Assembly: GCF_020379485.1 (NCBI RefSeq)
Contig: NC_063442.1
Coordinates: 17,804,732 to 17,868,731 of the forward strand
Direction: 5' to 3'
From: Brassica napus
Lineage: Eukaryota > Streptophyta > Magnoliopsida > Brassicales > Brassicaceae
Length of the DNA stretch: 64,000 nt
Part shown: one piece after another, positions 23,701-37,080 of the stretch
How the letters are laid out: each line of letters starts with the position of its first letter
How positions within the stretch are numbered: position 1 is the stretch's first letter
The notes under the pieces: generated by a model
Databases searched by the model: none
The model's input: the letters and a program-made list of their open reading frames with translations, nothing else
What the model was told of the DNA's origin: nothing
Made by a program: the position numbers and the translations under genes

Positions 23701-25049
23701 CAGGATGCTTACAGCTAGAAGTTTTTCCGGAAATCAAGGAAGCCATGGAATCTTTGGAGATTTTACTTCTGGATGATACAGCCATCACTGAGATGCCAAA
23801 CATGATGCATCTAAGAAATATCAAGACATTTTCTTTGTGTGGAACAAACAGTCAAGTTTCTGTTAGTATATTCTTCTTGCCACCTCCATTGGGCTGCTCT
23901 CAGTTAACGGATCTTTACCTCTCACGATGCGGTCTGGACAAACTACCAGATGATATAAGTGGCCTATCCTTGTTGCAGTCTTTATGCTTAAGCGGAAACA
24001 ACATCGAGAATCTGCCTGAGAGCTTCAACCAGCTTCACAATCTGAAATGGTTTGATCTTAAGTATTGCAAAATGCTCAAGTCTCTACCAACCCTTCCACA
24101 GAATCTGCAATATCTGGACGCTCATGAGTGCGAGTCACTTGAAACTCTGGCAAATCCATTGACTCCTTTGACAGTAGGAGAGAGGATACATTCTATGTTC
24201 ATCTTTACCAACTGTCAGAAGCTGAACCAAGATGCTCAAGAGTGTCTTGTAGGTCATGCTCGGGTCAAGAGTCAGTTGATGGCTAATGCTTCTGTGAAAC
24301 GTTATTACCGGGTAATCCTCTCCTCTCCTCCTTCCACGTTATTGTAATAAGCAAAATGCTTATTGTTTTTTCTTTCGCAGGGATTTATACCAGAACCTCT
24401 GGTTGGAATCTGTTACCCGGCGAATGAAATACCAAGCTGGTTCTGCCACCAAAGACTAGGACATTCACTAGAAATCCCATTGCCTCCTCATTGGTGTGAC
24501 ACTAACTTTGTTGGACTTGCCTTATCTGTAGTTGTCTCATTCAAAGACTATGAAGACCGTGCTAAGCGTTTCTCGGTTAAGTGCTCCGGCAAATTCGATA
24601 ACCAAGACGGTTCCTTCACAGGATTTGACTTTACTCTGGCCGGCTGGAACGAACCCTGTGGATCGCTTAGCCATGAACCAAGAAAGCTTACTTCTGACCA
24701 TGTTTTCATGGGATACAACAGTTGTTTCCACGTCAAGAAACTCCATGGAGAGAGTAGCAGCTGCTGTTACACAAAGGCTTCTTTCGAATTCTATGCAACG
24801 GATGATGAAAGGAACAAGAAGCTCGAGACTTGTGAGGTGGTCAAATGTGGGATGAGTTTAGTGTATGTTCCTGATGATCATACTTGTATGTTGTTGAAGA
24901 AGACGAATCTGGTTCAGTTGTGTACGAATACCGAACCAAGCTGTTCCTACGGTCTTGATGATGTCAGACTCAAGAGAGGACGATGCCAGGTTGGTGGTGG
25001 TGATGAAGAAGCAGATTGTAAGAGAACGAAAGAGAAGATTTTGGTGTGA
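20771..25049 (+). CDS. DSC1: TIR-NB-ARC-LRR immune receptor, DSC1 ortholog
   Basis: Cytoplasmic or nuclear TNL receptor. Exons 20771-21198, 21273-22368, 22469-22780, 23256-24311 and 24381-25049 join in phase into about 1186 residues with no break. TIR (about 6-140) starts DVFLSFRGFDTR and keeps the catalytic Glu (about E78) in AWCLREL. NB-ARC: P-loop GMGGIGKTT (201-209), LLIVLDDVND, GGSRIIITTRD, GHPLAL (365-370) and MHD (468-470, IEMHDML). LRRs follow (LERLNLEGC, LETLILSGCS, GTAIKSLPESI). Exon 5 is the post-LRR jelly-roll domain (YPANEIPSWFCHQ) with a basic tail, KRGRCQ and CKRTKEK. From memory it is close throughout to Arabidopsis At4g12010 (DSC1). In Arabidopsis DSC1 is divergently paired with WRKY19, and the WRKY19-type receptor at 1-2831 faces it here too. 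DSC1 is known genetically to mediate autoimmunity in camta3 mutants. Confidence 0.95.
22781..23255. other. DSC1 intron 3 with a possible MITE
   Basis: At 475 bp, the longest DSC1 intron. GAGCTAACTCGC near its start (about 22858) is matched in inverted orientation by GCGAGTTAACTC near its end (about 23196), with AGCTCATG words around both. This suggests a roughly 400-bp MITE. Exact ends and target duplications could not be fixed. Confidence 0.35.
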
Positions 25050-26240
25050 TAAAAATTTATAATTCAGATATTTAACATATATTTGTTTATATATTGTAAG
25101 CAAGTAACCAAATCTACGTCTTGTATTTGTATTTTTGTATATATCAATTTCAAATCAACAAGTTTCTTTATTAACTGCAAGCAGAAAATAGAAAACCCGA
25201 ATAGTTTTGATTCAAGTTTATTTTTAGTTGATGTAAATACAACACAATACAAGAGTAGAAAGGTACTTTAATCTGCTTTCAATTAGAATATTTTTATAAA
25301 GAGGTTCCAATGAGAGTATTGCATAATGAAAAGTTAAGAAAAATCATAATATTTTATAGAGAAAATGACTTCAATAACACAAAAAGATATAAATATAAGG
25401 AGAATTTTTTTTCAAAATAACAATTTTTATTCTAAAAATAATTTTATGACAAAATATAAAATATAAAGAGAAAATTCAATATAACAAAACTCTTATTCTA
25501 ATTGTATTCTCTAAATTCTAAATCGTAAACAAAAATTGAAACCTAATAAAAATTAATTAATGATATTTTGGAATTTTTTCTTCTTCTATGCTAATTTTAG
25601 AACAAATAGATATTTTAGTGATATGCGAGGCCATTTTTCTTTTTTTTTATAAACTGAATTACATTTTAAATACAATTTAAATTATTAAATTATTTAAAAC
25701 ATTAATATTTATTTGAAATATTCTTGACATGTTATGTGGACTAGGAAATTCTAAAACTGGTGGTCCACACGGAAACGGGATGTCGGCCAGAGTGGACTAT
25801 GTGCTGCTGGCAAGGATATATGGATGGATGGTCTATAAAAAAATGTGAATGAAGCTCGCGCCGAACTAACAACAAGAAAAACGTCTCCCATTTTCGCCAC
25901 AATTTTCTAATTGCCACAATTTGTTGAGTCCTTTAAAAATAATTACGTTGTACTAGTTCACAAAATAATCACATAAATATACTTTTAAAATCTCCATCAT
26001 CAAAATAACGTGTTAATTGTCATCACAAATTTAAACCAGCACTCTTTTTGTCATTTCTTGATAACATCAACCTCAAAAACTATTTTGATCTGCTGGATAT
26101 TTTATTGTTTTGATTCAAGCGGTCGGTCAGATATTTTATTTACATATATTTTGTTTGAAAATAGAATAAAATAACTAAAAAGAAAGTAACAACTAAATAA
26201 GCGACGGAATAGATCAATAAATAATATATAAATTAAAAAG
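25050..26240. other. Intergenic region between DSC1 and the VTT-domain gene
   Basis: DSC1 3' UTR, then AT-rich DNA. 25360-25640 resembles the MULE-type MITE family seen at 10343 (ends like GAGAAAATGAC, a CTCTAAATTC block in the middle). The last few hundred bases should hold the promoter of the next gene. No other gene seen. Confidence 0.4.
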
Positions 26241-28145
26241 ATGGAACAAGCGTCAAGCAAAGGATACAATACAACAAGCAACGTAAAAGGGAGGAAGAAG
26301 AAGATGACTTATCGCGAGGAAGACGATGCAGTTCCTGAACTGCATCTGAGAGTTGAAGAAGATGGAGTTGAGAAATTAGGTCACTATATTAAACTTATTG
26401 AAGAATCAGAGAGAGAAGAAGAGCAGGGAGAGGAACAAGATTCATCACCTTCTTCATCTTCTTCTTCTTCTTCTTGTGGAGGGAAAAGATCTCTTTGGTT
26501 CTGGATCAAGCTTGCTCTTCTCCTCGCCTTTCTATCTGGTTTGGCTCTCGCTGCTTACAAATGGCTCGTTCCTTTAATCATGGACAAGGTTCGATTCTTC
26601 CTTCATCTTAAAACATAATGACACTAGAAGGTTTCTTGACAGGTTTCAACACTAAGTTCTGGACACAAGTCTCTATGGTTCTTTCTTGTCACTTGGAACT
26701 CTGTATAGCTGCTACTTGATCAATCTCTTGGAGAGTGAATGTCAAGCAGAACTGAGATTTGTAGATAATGTTCAATGATTGCCTGTTTCGTCTTAAATGA
26801 TTCAATCAGTAACAATCTTTAGCTCTGTTACTAATCATGGCAATATCATTTTTTTTCAACCATGTTGTTGGCAGGAGCTTATCCCTATCATAAAATGGGA
26901 GATGAGGACATTCACACACCCTGTGATAGGTCTTCTTGTATTCACAACCGTGGCACTACTCCCTGTAATACTTTTTCTGTCACTGCCGTCAATGTGGGTG
27001 GCTGGGATTACATTTGGTTTTGGATATGGCCTTCTCCTCACTTACCCAGCTATAGCTATCGGTGTATCTCTTCCGTACTTCATCAGCTATCTCTTCTGCG
27101 ACAAAATCCAAGTATGTGTCTCATTATGTCCTCAATAACAACTATAGAATCAAGATTCAACAAAAACAAAAGGCACAAATTAATTTTGAGAACACATATC
27201 TCTTTTATTAGAATTTTTTTAACAATCTCTTACACACTTGTTTGATCCGAATGAATTACAGGACACACATGATTCGACCAAAATTGCTTCCTAATTTACA
27301 CACGTGGCATGACTCGATAAATGTTGTTATGTCTCTCAATTCACTGAAATTTCAAAACCCTTTGTGTTTTCTCTGAGATTTACAAGTCAAAAGCGCTCAA
27401 TCTTAATTAAAAGCACATCATCTTTGCATATGATCCAAAATATTATTTCCTAAATTCTAGCAACACTAAATCTCCCCATTTGTGATTTTAAGATCTTTTT
27501 GTTAGCTTGTCACACATGTTTTGAAGACTTTTTCATTCTTCCAAAGTGTGTGTTATGGCATACATTAACCAAAATTCTATCACCGCACCAACCTATCGAC
27601 CTCCTATTTCTTGAGCTCATTATATTACTGAAACTAAAATTTATGTTTTGCAGGGTTGGTTAGAAAGATATCCGGACCAAGCTGCCATGCTGAGAGCTGC
27701 TGGTGGAGGCACTTGGTTTCACCAGTTTCGAGCAGTTACGTTAATCCGGATTTCACCATTCCCTTACGTTATTTATAACTATTGCGCTGTTGCGACTGGC
27801 GTGCAGTACGGTCCTTACATGGCTGGTTCTCTCTTGGGAATGGTGCCAGATAACTTTGTAGCTATTTATACGTGAGTTTGTGACATTAATGTCTGCGCAG
27901 TCTTGCTGATGATTGATGATTTAGTGTTCTGATATTTTGTTTTGGTGTGTGTTTTCAGAGGGACACTCATAAGGAAATTGGCAGATGCATCCACCGAGGA
28001 AGAGAAGGGGATGTCGGTTCTTCAGATTGTTCTCAACATTCTTGGGTTTGTAGCTACTGTGTTGACAACGGTTCTGATCATGAAGTATGCGAAAAGACAG
28101 CTTGAAGCTATGAGGAAGGAAGAGGAAGCTTTATTGTTGCAGTAG
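26241..28145 (+). CDS. TVP38/TMEM64 (VTT-domain, SNARE-associated Golgi) family membrane protein
   Basis: Four exons, 26241-26588, 26875-27111, 27654-27871 and 27959-28145, join in phase into about 329 residues. The N-terminus is cytosolic and acidic, with a Ser run (SSSSSSSS). A first membrane segment follows (FWIKLALLLAFLSGLALAAY). Then come hydrophobic segments in exon 2 (VIGLLVFTTVALLPVILFL, GITFGFGYGLLLTYPAIAIG), the conserved VTT core in exon 3 (FHQFRAVTLIRISPFPYVIY, VQYGPYMAGSLLGMVP), and a last segment plus a charged tail in exon 4. The family works at endomembranes and some members have lipid scramblase activity; the exact role of this one is unknown. From memory it matches Arabidopsis At4g12000, the expected neighbour of DSC1. 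Confidence 0.93.
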
Positions 28146-28436
28146 TGACGACAACAACCTTGGAAGCTTTTGTGTCTGCCTCTTCTTCCCAACGTACAGG
28201 TTCGGTCCAAGTTGTGAAAGAACTTCGGTTTTTTGGTCTTGGTTCTTTTACTTCTTTTTGTCTGATAGAGATATATATATATAAATATAGTGACTAATTA
28301 ACACAGAATATTTGAATTTCTAACACAATCTAATGTTATATATGCTTTGTGTTATTTTTTCTTCTCTTTTTTTTTTATGTTTTGAAAAAGTATAGATTGG
28401 AGAAAATTGGTTATTCTTAAAAAGTTTCGGTAGTTA
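28146..28436. other. 3' flank of the VTT-domain gene
   Basis: Probable 3' UTR and terminator, ending at the TTA target duplication of the Harbinger-like element. Confidence 0.4.
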
Positions 28437-30191
28437 GAGCATCTCCAATGTATTAATCCATTTTTACACTCCAAAATGGAGTTAAGTTTTACTTCAGTGT
28501 ATTATTCTATTTTCCACTCCAAAATAGAATATTTTAATATATTGTATTTTATATTTATTTAAAAATTAGTAATATCATCTTTCATTTATACTATTTGCAA
28601 AAAAATCCATTTTCAGACTGTAACAATTATATTAAATACAGTATTAACCACAATTAAATTTTTATTATATAAATAAAATTACTAGACAAGGTTTAAAAAG
28701 AAAACATTTATTAAAAAATTATGCATTGAAAGAACTGATGGAGGAAAACAAAATGTTATTTTTGGACAAGATCCAAATATCCAAGCATATATTCAAGTTC
28801 AACAAGCACAAATTTTACAAAATCGAAGTCTTCAACAACAAGCTCATCAAGCTTCTCCTCCATCTACATCGTTTGGACAATATTTTAATAACTTTAATGG
28901 ACCTGGACGTGATTTACTGGATTAGTAAGCAATTATCTTTGTTGTAAGATTTATAGGTCTGGGCATTCGGGATCCCAATCGGGTTTCGGTTTTATCCAAT
29001 CGGGTTTCGGTTTTTCGGGTTTATCAAAATCAGCCCCATTCGGATTATATGAAAGTTTGGTTCGGGACTGGTTCGGGTTCTATCGGATTCGGGTCGGGAT
29101 TAGTAAATCTTCAAAGAACTGGTACAACCCAATATACTTTCGGGTTCGGGTCCCAATCGGTTTTTTGGTTTAAAAGTACATGACTTTTATCTATTTTATA
29201 ACCAAAACATAAGTAAAATCGGTTTTTCAGTTTTAAAATACCTGATTTATACCTATTTTGTAACCAAAACTTAAGTAAAATCGATTCAAAAATAAGGAAC
29301 ATCAACCGTGATCATTCAAAATCAAACGAAAAGTAAACATATTTACTGATAAAAAGAAAACCAAATAAATAAAAGCATAAAACGAAAACCAAGTTCTCAT
29401 GAAATGAAACATTGTTTAACGAAAACAAAGTCTAAATCTAAATATTTCAAGATTAAACGGCCATCTTCAACCATCAACCTTCATGTAATAGAACCACCAA
29501 CCTTCATGTAATAGATAAGCATTTTAGATGTTCAATATTTCTTAGTGTATTTTGGATACATATTAGGAATTGAGATCATGTTTGGTACAAGATCTTTTCG
29601 AGGTTTCTTTCGGGTTTTATCGGATATCCATTTAGATTCGGGTTCGGTTCGGATAATACTCATAACCCGAAATACCACAAAACAAGATCCATTCGGTATT
29701 TACGTCGGGTTCGGAGCGGTTCAGATTCATTTTAATCGGATCGGATTCGGCTAGGGTTTTCGGGTCCGGTTTATTTGCCCAGCCCTTAAAATTTATTTTA
29801 TGTTATTTCTTTTGTATGGTGCATATCTTTTATTTTTTATATGTATGATCTGTTATGTTTTATATTATGTTTTATATTATATATATTTTGTTGCATAAAA
29901 TATTAACAGTAAATTTTATAATATATATAGTAAAATGATATTAATATACTTATTTATAACAATTTTATTGAAAATGAAGATATTTAAATGTGGAGTACCA
30001 TTTTATAAATAAAAAAATTAATTTCATTTTGGAATAATGAGTTAGTTTATTTCATATGTGGAGTAATCATGTCTATTATTTTATTTTAGAGTGGGGTTGG
30101 ACATAATTTTACTGTCTGTGACAAAAAAAAAAGATAATTTTACTGTAAATTGAAGTTTGGAATGGATTTTAAAGTGAGGTAGGAGATACTC
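28437..30191. mobile_element. PIF/Harbinger-type element with a hAT-like element inside
   Basis: Ends GAGCATCTCC and GGAGATACTC (reverse complement GAGTATCTCC) are inverted repeats with TTA on both sides (28434-28436 and 30192-30194), the 3-bp duplication of this superfamily. About 28750-28925 can be read as a Gln-rich tail (IQAYIQVQQAQILQNRSLQQ, then FGQYFNNF) that looks like the C-terminus of an element-encoded protein ending at a stop. Without the inner insertion the element is about 920 bp. Confidence 0.7.
28954..29787. mobile_element. hAT-like non-autonomous element with TCGGGTTCGG tracts
   Basis: Left end TAGGTCTGGGCATTCGGG and right end TTTGCCCAGCCCTT are near-inverted. Flanks AAGATTTA and AAAATTTA differ at one of 8 bases. 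Arrays of CGGGTTCGG and ATCGGGTTTCGG lie inside both ends. No coding capacity. Nested in the Harbinger-type element. Confidence 0.55.
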
Positions 30192-30233
30192 TTATTTATT
30201 AATGATATCTTTTTTGAACAGTGTTGTGTTACA

Positions 30234-30605
30234 CTTGCTTCAGATAACCCTTTCAATCACACTTGATGCTTCTGACCACGTCTTGAAATCCACACAGCTC
30301 TGTTAATTGTGTCCTGGATATCGGTCATTTATATTTTGAAAGAGATTCTCATTTCTCATTTTTTTCATATTCTCCATCCAATGGAACAAACTATATTCTC
30401 TTGAAAAGTTTTACTAAGAGTCATATCTTCTTTGGTGAACAAAAAAAAAAAAATCATATCTTCTTTGAAAAGAATAATCTTACAAATGCATCAGATAACC
30501 CTTTTCAATCACACTTAATGCTTCTGACCACATTTTGAAATCCACATAGCTCTGTTAATTGTGTCTTCGATATTCACCATTTCTTATTTTTATATAAGCT
30601 TTACA
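30234..30605 (+). repeat. Direct duplication of about 120 bp, 250 bp apart
   Basis: CATCAGATAACCCTTTTCAA, CTTCTGACCAC, TTGAAATCCACA and AGCTCTGTTAATTGTGTC appear in order at about 30240-30315 and again at about 30488-30565 with scattered differences. Confidence 0.65.
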
Positions 30606-31307
30606 TTAGGAGGCTATATTCTCATCGAGAGAGTTTGTTAAGAGAGACCTAGTTGGATTTGAGAATGAAAACATTATTTGATTAATCCTCTTCACTTAAT
30701 GATATTTTTGTTTTTGTTTTCTTTAAAAAGAAAGCTTATCGAGAAGTTGCTTGGCTTCATAGGTGAGGGATTTGGATAAATTACGAGCTAGGTGCAACAT
30801 CTAATAGCCATTCACCTAATGATTCTACTGAAACTCTTAATAATCATACAAACTTCGTGGTACTTAACCCACTCCGGTAAGTTCACTAAGCAATTGACAT
30901 ATGTTTATCGTATATCTTTAAATAAGATATCTCTAGAAATTGGTAAACAAAAATTGTGAATCTTAACATTTTGTTAGTATCGTTGTTATATGACCATTGC
31001 ATTGTAGGTCGTTGACATCAACTAAAATTCTTATACCATGTGATTGTTTATATGTTTGCAAAAATATAATATGTTTTCTCTCGAAAATAGAATAGAGGAG
31101 AAGCGCACTTTATTCATTTTCTCTCGAAACTAAATGTCAAACAAGTCTGAGATTTTGTAAATGCTTTCGACATATTAAATGGTGGAATTGAAGACGAAAC
31201 CTTAACTATGAGTTTTCAAGTAGCTGCCCCATACTGCGCATGTGAGCTCAATTCAATGAATTATGTCAACTACCAAACAACATAACAAGACCATTCAGTA
31301 TTTATTA

Positions 31308-31499
31308 CTCCATCTGTTTTAATATATAGGTAGTTTTAGCCAAAAAAATTGTTTCACAATATGAAGTGTTTACATAATCCAAAGCATTTTTTAATTTATT
31401 GATTAAATTTATATATTAAATACTACCTTTTCAAAAGTAATAACTTTCTTGATATTAATACTTTTAACTAGATCTAATTACAGATTGAAATAGTGGGAG
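31308..31499. mobile_element. Stowaway-type MITE
   Basis: Ends CTCCATCTGTTTTAATAT and (reverse complement) CTCCCACTATTTCAATCT, flanked by TA on both sides. 192 bp. Confidence 0.65.
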
Positions 31500-33677
31500 T
31501 AATAATTTTCTGCTGTTTTTATTTATTTATTCATATCTGAAAAATTGAAACTGAAAATTGTATCAGATGCATCAATAAGTCCATTTCGTACGGATTATTG
31601 TATCTGTGCATTTGAACCTCCCCCAACACACTAAACCGAGCAACAAATCTTGCTCAACAACCCTCATCCCCAAATAAATGTTGTCTTTGTACCCTTCAAA
31701 AGTATCTTTGGTACGAAACCCCAAAAAACCTTTTAGAGTTTATATAATTTATCTAGAAGTGCATTTTAAGCATCGGTGTTACAACAAAAGCATATAAATA
31801 TTTCCTATAACTCTTTTTTGTTGTATTAAATCTTTTTTTATGTGTTCTGATTTACATCGGTTTAATCGCTTTGTTCTATTTAAGCTAACTAAGCCAAATT
31901 AATAAATTTTAACTTGATGCTAAATATGAATTTAACCGGAATTAGATACATTGGTAGACTTTAGTTTTTTTCCATCCCTCGTATGACAATAACCTTTTTT
32001 TCTTATCGGTTATACGCTCTATAATATGAAAGACTGTCATTTTAGTGTTTTTTTTTGTTACAAAAGAATGTTATTTTAGTGTTTTTTTGTTACACCAAAA
32101 TTCTTATTTAAGAATTTTAATGCATTATATATAAACGCATTGATTTTATAAATAATTTTAGCTCAAATATTATTGGTTGAAAAAGTGTAATTTATAAAAA
32201 TATAAATGCTTTTCAATTATTTTGCAATCTGTTTGAAAATATCAGAAGGATACTATTTGCGAAACAGGGGGAGATATATCAATTTTAGGCTAAAATATTT
32301 ATTCCGATGGCAATGAATTTACATGCCAAATCTAATTGATACGCAGTTTTATTCTTAACATAATGTTTTAAATTCAAGTGCATTATTATAAATTAATAAT
32401 ATGCTTCTGAGTTTCTTATTTTTTTAGTCATGAAAATGCTTCAGACTTGTTGGTGGTTGGTACCACTTTCAACAGCGAGTCTATGTGTCTTTCATGCGAA
32501 TAAAATCCATTACTCATAAATGTCTATCAATGTCATTTTGTTATTTGCTGAAACACATGCTCTCACAGAGGAAGGAATAATAACACATTCAAATTCAGAT
32601 TGCAAGAATTGAAATAATTTAAAATACTGTAAAGCGTTATTATACATATCCATTTACTATAATATCATTTGATAAGTCAGTTTCATACGTATCGCGTTCA
32701 CGTTAATTCTAACGATGGTTTATTACCGAGATATTCTTAATGAATTAAAAATATTCTATTTAAATATTATTATTAATTTTTTTATATTTAGTTTCCTTTT
32801 AAAAAAATTCCTAATAACATATATAATAAAAAGAAAGCATTTATAAAGTTTAAAAACGAAAATATATGTATTTATAATATGTTTTCATTAAAAAGGAAAG
32901 TTTACAAAATAGTAATATTCCATTTAAGACATATTTTTAAATAACATACAGTATAATTTGAATTATTAAAATACTTTCTTTATATATGTATATATATTTT
33001 TTTCTTAGATGAAAAAAATATATTTTTATATAATGTGATCTCATAAAAAAAACTTCACACAGATAATCTTGACACTAGAAAAATAAGTACTATTTCTTTT
33101 AAAACATAATTTTAAACAATACAATAATATTATTCTTTTAAAACATAATTTTAAAAAATACAATAATATTATTCTTTTAAAACATACTTTCAAACAGTCA
33201 TAGATTTAACTACAATAAGAATATATAATTTTAGAATAATAATTTATTTATTTTATAAATATAAATTATAGGTTGAGTCAAAACAAATTAATAAATGAAA
33301 ATAAAAATATTATTACAATTTAGTTCTTTTGTAAAATTTATGCATATGCATGAAACTTCAGAATATTATCTTATATTAATTTTTGTAATTTAGAATCACA
33401 AACTTTAGTTTATTTTTTATTTCATTCCAAGCACAATATATCTTAAGGCATACATAATCTTATTAAAATGTATTTACATATCTAAGACAACAACCAACTT
33501 AAATGCAAATAAGAAAATTAATCAAAATTTTAATATATTTAGAATAACAAATATTATAGTTAAATTCATATAAATAGATGTAATCCAATATATCCAAATG
33601 ATAACTAAATCGACTGTAAAATAACAAAAATGACTAAATATAACATATCTAAAATCATATGTCTAATTAAATTAATA

Positions 33678-33926
33678 CTCCCTCTCTTTCATAAAGTTAT
33701 ATATTCTAGAGAAATTGTTTTTTTTTTCAAAAAGATCTATTGCATTTTCAATGCATGTTTTATTAACTAATTGCAAACTCCAAAAAAACTTAATTGCACT
33801 TATTAGATTTTTATTGGCTTAAAATTATAGGAAAAAAAGATAATCACAAAAAATTATGCGAATTTAATGTGTTTTATTAAAATGTGTGAAAAATCTAAAA
33901 TATGTAACATTTTGAAACGAAGGGAG
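33678..33926. mobile_element. Stowaway-type MITE
   Basis: Ends CTCCCTCTCTTTCATAAAG and (reverse complement) CTCCCTTCGTTTCAAAATG, flanked by TA. 249 bp. Confidence 0.7.
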
Positions 33927-34035
33927 TATAGTATTATTAATATAAATTATATATACAAATTATAAATTTATTTAAAACTAAAACTAAATATCAATCAATT
34001 GTTATAGTGTATTTACTTTATAAATATTTATACAT

Positions 34036-34062
34036 GTGCTTGAGCACGGAAAAATCATCTAG
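34036..34062 (+). other. Helitron-type 3' terminus
   Basis: Perfect 5-bp stem GTGCT-TG-AGCAC, 11 bases, then CTAG followed by T. The matching 5' TC end was not located upstream, so the element length is unknown. Confidence 0.4.
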
Positions 34063-36834
34063 TATAAAAATATATTACATAACATATTGAGTTGTTCAAG
34101 TGTATTTTGAATCTTCTTGAAGTTGAAGTATAGCTCTTTTTTTTTTTTAGATTTTATTTTAAAGAAGTATAGCTCGAATTTAGAAAGTTTCATACGTACA
34201 TTATTTGTGTTTAGTTCGAACGACCTCTGCAGAGAAAACAATACATGTGTTATCAAATAAAAAACAAAAATTAAATTAATATTTATACAATTTAATGAAG
34301 AAGATTTGTAGAACTTAGAAGTGTTTAATTCATAATTAACAAAAATATGGAAAAGTTTACAACATTTGCATAGTTTACAAATAAATTTTACAATATAATC
34401 ACATACACTAAATACAAATGGTAGTTTTATTTTTTGTAGTTTCGATTAGAACCGACAAATAATTTATTTATTACCACCAAATTATAACAAATATCATGAA
34501 AGGAGATTAATTTTACCTTTCAACAAGAACAAAATATTGAATTAATAATTTAAATAAAATCACTATTAATTTTGATGATAAAATATGTCTTTTGTATCAG
34601 TGTCTAGTTGCTTCAAATCTTTATAATGTATGATTTTGTTTTTTTTTGACAAACTGTAATGCATGTTGTTCCTGATTAAAATGATGAATATGAAATTTAT
34701 TGTTAATTATGGAAATAGTGTATGTACATATATACTATTTTAAACAAAACAGAGTGTGACCAATATAAATAAAAAAACTACTTTAAAGTTGATAATATGG
34801 CTTAAAACTACACAAAATTGAAATCATCTAGCCTAAATCCTCTGAACGTACCTTGGCGAGTCATGGTATATCAACAAGATTATTATTACACTTTTAATGA
34901 TATTTGCTGATGTCAATTTAACTAACCATGATCCTACATTATAAATCTACTTTTGATTTTTTTTTTTCTAATTCGAATGTACCCTACAATCACATTATAG
35001 AAGATAAAAATTTTAATGTAAAAACTCCTCAACTAAGTTTGTTTCGGATAGAAACCCATAAATTAGAGATTCAACATAAAATTCCACAACCTCATTAATT
35101 GTAATGAGTTATAGTCTGCTTCCGTTACTTGGGCCGGAAAGTCTTAAAGCAACATGATTTGTTATTAAAACATCACGATGTTTAAGTAAAATGTCATGAT
35201 GTTACCATTTTACTCTAAAGTGTCTTAACAATCCCCAAATTGCTGTGAGATTAGAACGATGAACCCTAATTAGCGAAAGAGAAGAGTTCTGAGTTTCATT
35301 TGGTGATTGTGAGAGTTCGAGAGAGGCTGAGTTATAGTCTGGTGACAAAGTTGAAACCGAGAAGCTGAATCGAGTTTGGTGGGAGAGTTGAAACTGAGAA
35401 CCTGATTTCGAGAGAGACTGAGTTCGAGCTGTTAGGAAGATGATTAGGTAAGTTTTATTTGTTTATATCTCGATTTATCTGTGTTTTGTGATTTTCATTG
35501 ATTTGATTATGTGTTTTAATTGTCGCGAAACTGGACACAAACAAACGCAAATGTACGATACCTTCTGTGTCCAAGTGATGCAGCAAGATATTTGGAAATT
35601 ATCCAAACATCTTTATTATTCATAGTTTCAATTGATAATTACTTTTTATTTGTATTTTCTATATTTTAATAGTTTTCCTATTTTAATTAAGATTAGGGTT
35701 TTTTAGATTTAAGGTTTTATTATAAATAGGCATTAAGCCTGTTGTATTCAGTTTGATTTGATTAATAAAAGAGCTTTGGCTTTTGGAAGAATTGTATTTT
35801 CTATCCCTTGTATTGATTTGATTAGATTCATCAATCACGAAGCAGCTCCTAAGTAAAGATTTCTTAGAATCCCTTGGTTGAGCTGGCGGTCCCAAGCGTG
35901 GTTCCATAACCTCTTGGTTGAGTTGTTTATCGTTGCTTCCGCTCCATCACCAAGCCACCAAATATGCGAGCAGGAAAATCATCTAAAAATAGAAGACAAC
36001 CTCTCAACCCGGTGAATCAACAATTGAAGTAGGAGAAACAGTCACTGAACTCGCTTCACCTTAGCACACTAGAGTTGGCTCATCGAAAAACTTGCTTTTT
36101 AATTTTTTTTTGTAACTCGACTTTAAAATCCATGTTTTGGTGTTTCGGAATAACTAGGCTTAAACTCATTTGAACCATGTTTTTACCATGTTTTGGTGTT
36201 TTGTTGTAACTCATAGTATGGTCGTTAGAACCATTAAAATGAAGTGAACAATGTTCCTTGTTGCTATGTGTCTTCAAGGGTCATGTTATTTGTTTCCTAC
36301 AACGACAAGTGCAAGAAATATTATATCTTTAAGGGTCATGTTATGCATCAACTCTTCAAACACAACAATAGTCATAAAATTTTTTTTAAAAAAAACACTT
36401 GAAACACTATCAAATGTCATACAAAAAAGCTTAAAACATCACTTAAACTACAATGATGATAGTCTTAGAACAAGCTACAGCCACAAATGACAGTCCTAAA
36501 TACTATTTCACATACGAAAACAAAACAAAAATCAATTGAAACCAACACCTTACGAATTTTATTATTAAAACAAAAAAAATAATTAGGAAGAGGAACCATT
36601 TCACATTCGAATGAATTACCTAATTTCTATTTCAGAATATTCCCAAGTCAGATATGAAGAAGAAAGTCGGGTCGTTTTTGTGTTGTCATTAAACGCTGTG
36701 TTATAACTTATCGGGGGATTTCAAATATTAAACGGTCCAAGTAATGGAGGGGTCAATTCATTACGATTAGTGAGGCTGGGTTTTTTTATGTTGAATTTTT
36801 AATTTAGGGATTTATACCCAAAAAAAACTTGATT

Positions 36835-36850
36835 GGGGGGGGGGGGGGGG
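36835..36850 (+). repeat. Homopolymer of 16 G
   Basis: Sixteen consecutive G between TTGATT and TCTACATT in otherwise AT-rich DNA. Confidence 0.95.
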
Positions 36851-37080
36851 TCTACATTAAAACCCCTAGAAGATACAACGAACAAAATGACATGCACCTC
36901 TATTTCATCTCTATATTTTCCTCTAAAATAAAAAAAAAACTATATTATAGAGGTGAATTTGCTCCAATGTATGCCTCTTAATAGGTTTATCTATTTATAG
37001 GGGAAAATATAGAAAATTGTTATTTCCAATCTGATCATTTACATAAATTAGAATATACTTTTTATTGTTATTTTTTATTG

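Larger units (their letters stand above)
30606..37080. other. Gene-poor AT-rich intergenic region
   Basis: No gene could be supported. It contains two Stowaway-type MITEs (31308-31499 and 33678-33926), a Helitron-type 3' end (34036-34062) and a G16 run (36835-36850). About 35690-35830 has TATAAATAGG, a T-rich region and AATAAAAG, and may be part of an LTR, but no partner repeat or primer binding site is seen. A possible 5' UTR-like, GA-rich stretch with a GTAAGT donor lies at 35260-35455; it cannot be tied to any coding sequence. Confidence 0.45.

Noticed and set aside
35260..35930. Possible gene start or LTR
   Set aside because: GA-rich leader and TATAAATAGG look suggestive, but no coding sequence, paired LTR or primer site is visible.
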